Of a DNA stretch of 64,000 bases, positions 56,710-64,000 are shown in pieces. Origin of the DNA: Gyromitra esculenta (Eukaryota > Ascomycota > Pezizomycetes > Pezizales > Discinaceae). The notes under the pieces were generated by a model, which worked only from the letters and a program-made list of their open reading frames with translations, ran no database searches and was not told the origin of the DNA. The stretch covers positions 372,001 to 436,000 of the forward strand of contig JBCAML010000014.1 of NCBI GenBank assembly GCA_038503075.1, read 5' to 3'. How positions within the stretch are numbered: position 1 is the stretch's first letter; the number at the start of each line of letters is the position of its first letter. Position numbers and translations under genes: made by a program.

Positions 56710-56813
56710 CTAGGGGTAGGGGTATGAAAATGGAACAGGTCTCACATTATTTTTATGGTGACCTCACAGAACGAAAAACCCTGGTGTTCCATCTCCACAC
56801 TCCTACCCCATCT
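56710..56813 (-). mobile_element. 103-bp miniature element, copy 1
   Basis: Reverse complement of 58214-58316 with strong identity in the centre (CTCACATTAT, ATGGTGACCTCACAGAACG). The left end CTAGGGGTAGGGGT is intact and preceded by TA; the right end is mutated from CCCCTAG to CCCCATC. Confidence 0.75.
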
Positions 56814-58213
56814 CACGCGCCTTTATATATGTGTTTCTGGTTCAACAATAAAATTCCATCGAATTAAGCCTAAGTGACTGTACAGCTGTAGGGAAATTAG
56901 ACGTGATGTGAATTTTATCTGATAGTAGGTAGAGGCCATAGACGCCCTCTTAACTTGGAAACGTGATAACTCCATACTCAAATACACTGTGCATAGGCTT
57001 GGTGTTATATTTCAAGCACTCGGTCAAGATAGTTTGTTGGCTTGTAAGGAGACACGTGTACTAATATTATCCTAACAGGAAAACCGTGTAATACAGAACA
57101 CAGCCGAGCCTACGAATGAGGAAGTTCCTACCGTATCAAGTGTTGTAATATATCGAATAATTGACTTGATTATTTGTAGAGAGCGCTCTCTAGCTCAGCA
57201 TATATACTAAGAAACCCTTTGTCTCCCGAATACAAAGAACAACAAGAACTCCCACTATTTCCAGGTATCCCTTTATTCAAGTTCACTGCTTTGTCCGGGT
57301 GCGCCCCATACCATGTGCGCTCTCATATTAAGAAGTCGTTCTACAACATCAAGGCCTTCGCTACCTTGAGTGAGATTATGTGACGACAATCAGTTTAATT
57401 GTGATGCCACTATCAACATAGATTAGAACCTTTCTACCAAAGTATTTTAGAAATAGAGACTTTTCGCAAATAGATCCAGCTCCGATTTCTAGCAATTTGA
57501 TTGGTGCAGATCAGCTTCTGGTTGGTCAAAAATCAGGGCTGGCTCAAAAACGCAAAATCTCTAATAACAATTAAAAAAAGTAGGATCGAGCTTTCGCTAA
57601 TTTCACCGGATAACGTTGTGGCAATAGAGTAACGCTTTCGGCTGCCTATTTAATTTAGAGATCGACGAATTATAACCCCTAAAAGTAGCGGTTAGCATAG
57701 ACATTCCACTTTTATAGAAGCTCTACTATCTTAAGCTTATAAAAGATCTATCTATCTGTGATAACCCACAATAATGCAAGCGCCATGATGCCCGTGTTTA
57801 CGACAGCACATACTTTAGTATCCAATTTCCAGATGTTTTGAGTTAGGTACCTTCTTGTGCACGTGATAGGATTTGCCTTTACCTTAACTAGCGTTCTCTT
57901 TGTCTCTGTTTAGCAGATACATACGTGCTTTTTATGCTCTGCAAAACCCTTCAGCCTATACTATTCTCGTGAGAACGATCACTCTGCACGATCAGATTGG
58001 TTCTTTTTCGTTAGCTGGCTTTAAAACGCAGTATCTGGGGAGACCCTAAAAACTTGGCGTGCCGGGGCGCACGCTTTTCATCCCGGATCCGCAAAGTCTG
58101 AAAAACTGTGGAAGCACATGGCAATGAGACTAAAGTTAATATTGACGACGAACTAAAACTAGCAAAAAAGGCCCAGTCCTAGATGGACCCTCCTCCATTT
58201 AGAATCCGACATA

Positions 58214-58316
58214 CTAGGGGTAGGGGTGTGGAGATGGAACGCCAGGATTTTCCGTTCTGTGAGGTCACCATAGAAATAATGTGAGACCTGTACCATCTTC
58301 ATACACCTACCCCTAG
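58214..58316 (+). mobile_element. 103-bp miniature element, copy 2
   Basis: Ends CTAGGGGTAGG and CCTACCCCTAG are perfect inverted repeats, extending imperfectly to about 27 bp. Flanked by TA on both sides (58212-58213, 58317-58318). Non-coding. The TA duplication suggests a Tc1/mariner-type source. Confidence 0.82.
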
Positions 58317-60317
58317 TACATGTATTCTTACTCCCTTGATTACTATTCATAACCAGCTCACATGAGATCAGCCAGACTACCCAATTAATATTCGTACATT
58401 TTTTTCGTTACCGTGCTTTTGAAAAAAAAACTACTCGGTTTTTAAGCATCTATTCATGTAAATATCCTTGGAAAATGTGAGTTCCCATGAAAAAAAGCAC
58501 GGATTTCTGTCTTTGGTATGGGTGAGAAAGATTATAATCCTACGCCAAAAGGGATACATGCCCTCTACGTTAGAATCTTTCACTCAACTCCACAGTGTGG
58601 TTACGTGTATCTGCAATACGTATAAAACTTGGCTCAGGGAGTAACTTGAAGACCTACTGGTATACAAATGGAGGGTAAAACGAAACTTTCAGGTCAAAAT
58701 TACCAAAATGGGCAAGATTCGACCAAGGACGAGTGTTGGTACTAGCCGAATCCCAGATAGCTGCGGGCTGCGTGTGGCGTGTTAGCGTGGGGGACCCCGA
58801 TCGCTGCTTGGTACTACACCCGTGTGACCTGCGATTCATAGGCGAGACAGGGGTCAATTTCTGGGACCCTAACCCAGAGAGATCGAGCAAAAAACCATCC
58901 GAGGATGCGATTCAATTTCAAGATTGATCAGCACCCGCAAACCAGGCACTGAGACAACCAAAAAACATGGAAATTTATCGCGAATTTGGAATAAAATGTT
59001 CCACCAACAATTAATAATGGAGATTGTGATGGTTGTATTGATGCTCAATTCTTAGTCAGGTGTGATTCTCTGTCTTTTCGGCTCCCGGAAGAAGGGCTAA
59101 TTTCTTACAACCTCAGGGACCGAATCAGCGCCCACGATCTTGAGACGGAAACAGCTTACCGAAGTGGTTTTATACCAACGGACCATCGATCTAGACCTCC
59201 CAGGATATGGCATACGCAAGTGTTTTATTTGTGTTATTGTCCTGTCAAGATAATCCTGTCTAACTAAATATATCAATGATCAAACACATCCATATTTAGG
59301 AAGTCGCTATGGACATGGCCAAGCTATGACGGAGATAATGGTCGGAGAAGGATCAAAATGCAGAATATCTTTACTCTGTTTGAGTAAATTTGTCATGACT
59401 CGACTGTCATGTGAATGGCACCAAGACGGCGACTTGATGATGGTTTAATCTTGACCTTAGCTGTAGTGGTAGTAAACATCGATCAGATAGCAAATACTTC
59501 CAAATCCCTAGTGGCAATCTTCCCTATGACTGCACATAACGAAGCTGAAAGGTGCCTACGCTAAACAGCCCAGATAGTGTCTCGGATCCTGCGACACTAG
59601 CATCGAGCAAGGGCTTAATCACATGTAGGTTCAATGCTAAAGAAACAAAGCAGATATAATAAAGATGGCAGGTATTGGGATGCAGTGCCACGAATGCCCT
59701 GCAGAAAGAAATACGACCTTTACCGTGTTAGATCTGAAGGCCGTCGGGAGCCGAGTGAGTATTCATGATCTCAAGCTACTATGTCTTGAAGTCATGTCAA
59801 GTCGCGCTGAATTCAGGACCAGAGAAGAGTGGTCTACAATTTGTATTACCTCGTTAGGTGCCGACAAAAAAAGTAATCCAGCTCACCCCTACTTTTAACA
59901 CCCTGGCCTCAATCCCGCCCATCCGTTGAAGCATTCACCGGAAGGGATATGATTAGTGGTCCGTGGGTATAGTCTTATCATGATCACGAGCTACTTTGCT
60001 TCCCAATCAGCCTACGAAGCAGCCTAGATAACACTTTCCCGCTATGCAACACCTGAGCTCCGCCATCCGGAAGGTGCAACTTCTTTTTCCTGGAGCCTGG
60101 GACCGCGTGCAGGGGCAAGTGTCATGGCGAAAAGAAAAAGGAAAAAGGGAATACCGGAGAAAGCGGAGGAATAAAGTTCTCGATTGAGGGTGGTATATAC
60201 GAAACAACACTAGTCCTGGAAAAGAAATGTGTGCTGCGGAAATTTAAGGTTGAGAACAAACGCAATCCCACTAGTCCAGCCTCTTGCGTGATATGGGTGC
60301 GAGTCCCAGCTGAGTTT

Positions 60318-62985
60318 TTATGATTGATCATGAGCAGAAAGATCCATGATTTTCCCAGGATTCATGAGCCACCTGGTTCTTATCAGTTTATAACTAGAGG
60401 TGGTGCGTGTAAATGTGATACTTACAGTGGGTCTAATGCTAATTTGATCTTCTTCATAACTGACAAAGTTTCGAGGCCAAGCTCTTTGGCCAAAAAGCCC
60501 TATCTAGCGTTAGTTATACGTCGCACCATCCAACTTCTTGATCACATTTTATAACTCACTTTTTTTCCCAAGCCCACACCATGTTCGCCTGTGCAAGTTC
60601 CTTCCATCTCTAATGCTCGATCAACCATATCATGGACGCATTTTTCAATGCGTTTGACTTCTTCGGGGTTACTCTTGTCATACATAATACTCTCATGAAA
60701 ATTTCCATCTCCAATGTGACCAAGGATACTCGCGAACATTCCAAGATCATCCATTTCCTTCTTAGATATCTCTATAGATTTTCAAAAGTTAGAAGTCAGA
60801 AACATTTTACCAACGCTCATTGTTCTAAGTGCCCGGTTCCTGGGATGGGGGATGATCGTTAGTAACACACCTATTATGTCTGCTAGTCGGGACAAAGGCA
60901 CAGCAACATCGGTTGACCAAACTTCTTGCCCATTCCTCCTCAAAGAAAGCATGCTCCAAAGCGATTCCTTCCTCGCAGACCACAGAAGTTTTTGCTCTTC
61001 GGGGCTACGAGCGAACTCAAATTCTCCGCCTTGGTGAGCCTTTGCTATCTTCTTTACTGTGCCAATGTTGTCGAGAACCTGTATCCTCATAGATGGTCAC
61101 CGTTTAGCTATCACTAAAAACGGCTTCAAGATTTTTCCCGTAGGATGAGCTTACCCCAGCTTTCGTTCCGGAGAACCTGTCGCATTATTTGGTAAGTAAG
61201 AAGATCTGAAACAATGGAAATGATTGCGAAGTCATCCCTTTCTCCTAAACTCTTCTAGATCTCCTGCACTTTGGAAGAGGTTTTGGTTAGTACAAGTAAG
61301 GAAACTAAATGAAACTTACTTGAAGAACAGAGTGGGAACTTCTTTCCATATTTTTCCAGTCGCGCCGGCTTTGTTAACCACCATCATTTGAACATCATCC
61401 ATGATCTCCATAGCAGCAACCGGGACCCCAGAACGCATAACATCGGACGCAGCAGCAGCAGCATCTCGAATGCTCGGAAATGTTACTACTGCTACGCTTG
61501 TCTCCTGAGGAACTACGGCAAGCTTCAAGGTAATTTCAGTTACTATCCCTAGGGTACCTTCAGAACCAACAAAAAGGTGGTTTAGATTATAACCGGCTGA
61601 TGATTTTCTGCATATTCGTTAGTAACACGTAGTAAGGTGAAATCAAAACTACGCTGTTAAATTTCGGTTTACCTAGGCCCTAAGGGCTCTCGGGCATGTT
61701 ACAGTCAAATAGAACCATACCTTGGGCGACGACGAGTTTTGATGACAGTACCATCGGCAAGCACAACGGTCAAATTAATTACCCAATCCTTCATGGTACC
61801 ATAACGGACAGCATTTGTTCCACTATAATACAAGCAGTTTCCTGGTTAGTAGTTGGATCATAATCAAGATAAATTTGCACGGCCAAGAGTTGGTTGTGGT
61901 TAACAAGGTTTGGTTCCTACCTGCAGTTGGTTCCTACCATTCCTCCAATCTTTGCCTATATGGAATTTTCTGCTGTTAAAAAATAGATCGGAGGGTCGTA
62001 ATGACGGAGAATTGAGCACAAACTGATGGTCCCGGATCAACAGGGAAAAAAAGCCCAGAAGCTTTAATGTCTTCGTTTAGTTCCATCCAAGAAACTGCAG
62101 GCTGAACAACAATATCCATACTACATACGAATTAGATTGGGTTATATATATCCTAGGCTCATTTGACTTGAGAAAGGTATTCACAGGAAGGTATTTAATT
62201 TCTGGAGATAACGCACTCTTCTGGGTGAAAATCGACTATCTTGTCCATATAAATGAAGTCGATACTTATCCCACCAAACGGAGCCGCAAAATTACCCTCG
62301 AGACTAGATCCGCCCGAGAACGGTACTATCTCCAGAGGACAAACAGTTAGTACTCATACGAATAACAACGTTTGCGGCGCGGGTAAGTGGTGGGAATCTT
62401 CACTCATCGGAACTCTATATTGGTGGCAGATTTTAACTATTTGAGAGACCTCTGCCGTACTTTTTGGATAGACGACAGCAATGGGGAGACGTTCGATATT
62501 CGTAGTCGACCATGCCGAGTAGCCATGATGTAGGAGAACTTCATCATCGATGCTGATAGAATCTTCACCTAGTACTTCTTGTATTTTTGCAATGGCCTAT
62601 GAAAGATTTATTAATTATGGTGTTAGTATTATCTAAAGTTTAATGTCTTATAAAAAGCTGAGTCACATACATTTTGCATATCCTTTGGGCCTCCATACGC
62701 AGGCATGGTTTTTGGAAGCTGGGTCGAAGATGTTGTCGCAACTCTTCGAGGATCCTTATTCCATGAGACGAATGAATACACGCAGGTACCGGTCAAACCA
62801 GACAGCATCAATGCACGCGTAGTCGTCCATCGGGGTGGAGAATTACTACCTGGCTTTGTGGCATTAGTCGCTACGGAATTGAATCTTTTGGGCAACCGTA
62901 GCCAGTTCGCTCTCGATCTTAATGAAGGGCTTATCTGAATTGACCGGCGTAGCAGCGACGTGGACGATTGCCTGATGGAAAACAT
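60318..62985 (-). CDS. D-lactate dehydrogenase (cytochrome), mitochondrial
   Basis: Twelve exons on the minus strand: 62985-62671, 62596-62404, 62325-62217, 62120-62024, 61955-61921, 61822-61721, 61607-61320, 61176-61155, 61078-60871, 60771-60560, 60484 (or 60500)-60426 and 60372-60318. About 564 aa with the 60484 acceptor. The FAD enzyme oxidises D-lactate and passes electrons to cytochrome c at the inner membrane. A presequence ([19 protein letters not shown]) and a TM-like segment ([16 protein letters not shown]) fit. FAD-binding motifs: [48 protein letters not shown]-terminal: [34 protein letters not shown]. In the eleventh exon the expected acceptor (60500) puts the frame out by one base; a later acceptor keeps it. 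Confidence 0.87.
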
Positions 62986-64000
62986 TGTCTCGGGAGGTAT
63001 ATATTTCACTAGGTATCTGGAAGTAAGGTGATGAGGGGAAGAACGGCAAGTAGAGAGGGGAAAACACAGTTATGTATTTAGTCATACTATTCAGTTGGTC
63101 GCGCGTGATTAAAGCTCTTAGAGCAGCTGATTGGTCCTATTGCGGTCGTTGAATTCTGTTAAAAGGTCCAAATGTTCGGGCAAGCACGTCGTCGTTACGC
63201 ATGTGCAGTCTTTACACAAGGTACATCCCCTAAAAATGCGAATCAGGTACCTCGAACACGCGACGATAGTTAAAACCTAACACAATGTGGAATCTTAACC
63301 GTATCTCTATAGCCGGGGTTAGTTATCTGTAGAGAGGAGGGGCAATTAGGAAGCAGAAATGGGCCCAAAGTGTCGGGACCGAACCCCGCAATAGATAGCC
63401 GGGATTCAAGAAGTTATCAGGTGAATTACTTCTACTGTGCTTTCTTAAATAGCCAACTTTGTGACAACACTTTAGAGAAATATGTCTTTCAGCACATATT
63501 TTAGAATTGAGTCCTTGTTGTTTCTATATATATATCTCTTTTTTCGAATTTCAAGTTAAGAAAAGGATTATTAAGCGATATACATAAGTGAAGTACAGCC
63601 CTCGAGGGCTTCTCTACTGAGGTAACCGAGCCCAAACACTCTGCTCGGTAACTACTCTATAGGTACACCGAAATATGTAGCGGGGTGATTGTTGACAAAG
63701 TTGATAACATAAGCCACCCAATTAGCCGCTGATCTGGAATAGCCTAAGCCACTCCTTGGGCATGCTATATGACTCCTTATGGCCGGTATCTTTTCGTACA
63801 GTACTTTTTCGTAGCTTAATCACTGCGGCTGGACATCCTGGCCGTCCTGGTTTTTAATTCGCCCCCATACGCTTGTACCTACATCCCATGTCGAGTCCGG
63901 TTTCCAAGATAATGTCCAAATGAAGACGCGATCCGCTTAATGTCTGATAGTGCATCGTTACAACCTCAGGATTGCACACGAGCAGAAAGAGTTACTATTG
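62986..64000. other. intergenic to window end
   Basis: Promoter of the D-lactate dehydrogenase and beyond. A short inverted pair GGTAACCGAG and CTCGGTAACT lies near 63621-63654. No gene is supported. Confidence 0.45.

Larger units (their letters stand above)
55685..60317. other. gene-poor region with miniature elements
   Basis: About 4.6 kb with no supported gene. Contains the inverted repeat at 55901-56070 and two copies of a CTAGGGGTAGG-ended element (56710-56813, 58214-58316). Short frames at 58733-58927 and 59665-59898 show no recognisable features. Confidence 0.5.

Noticed and set aside
56670..58350. Two similar short frames (65 and 63 codons) as a gene family
   Set aside because: Their similarity comes entirely from the non-coding 103-bp miniature elements they overlap.

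Overview
This window is nuclear DNA of a filamentous ascomycete (Pezizomycotina). Most genes carry short introns of about 50-80 nt with GT-AG ends and CTAAC-type branch sites. The tryptophan synthase is the fungal alpha-beta fusion, and the gene set (SUV3, MGS1, EAF3, IES2, RRG9, Cnl2/NKP2, a Pex14-type peroxin, a CVNH lectin, UreG) is typical of that group. A leotiomycete is my best guess, but that is inference. All exon coordinates were read by eye from splice signals, reading frame and recalled family conservation; no database search was run.

Layout: 0.6-4.6 kb, a sugar transporter and an unnamed type II membrane protein. 6.1-13.4 kb, a mitochondrial Msp1-like AAA ATPase, a coiled-coil protein and a phytochelatin synthase, followed by an intron-containing tRNA-Val. 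14.2-15.6 kb, a GC-rich island with hairpin tandem repeats and a doubtful small gene with two look-alike introns. 16-21.7 kb, divergent tryptophan synthase and SUV3 helicase whose shared promoter holds five regularly spaced near-perfect 22-bp palindromes. 22.2-26.4 kb, a DMT transporter and a kynurenine-type aminotransferase. 27.8-31.2 kb, two unrecognised single-exon genes sharing a C-x4-C-x16/17-H-x10/11-H motif, one with an in-frame stop inside a repeat region. 32.7-45.3 kb, a compact housekeeping stretch: MGS1, IES2, Pex14-like, RRG9, a thioredoxin-like secretory protein, NKP2-like and EAF3. 47.4-49.5 kb, UreG and a CVNH lectin gene broken by one stop. 49.5-64 kb, a gene-poor, AT-rich zone with several miniature inverted-repeat elements, one orphan gene and a mitochondrial D-lactate dehydrogenase.

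The genes do not form one pathway or an obvious biosynthetic cluster. Several products act in mitochondria (AAA ATPase, SUV3, RRG9, DLD1, probably the aminotransferase) and several on chromatin or replication (IES2, EAF3, MGS1, NKP2-like). The most unusual signals are the palindrome array at 18.6-18.9 kb, the paired zinc-finger-like orphan genes, the inverted-repeat elements, the strong excess of the octamer TACATGTA between genes, and single-site lesions in the CVNH gene, one orphan gene and possibly DLD1.
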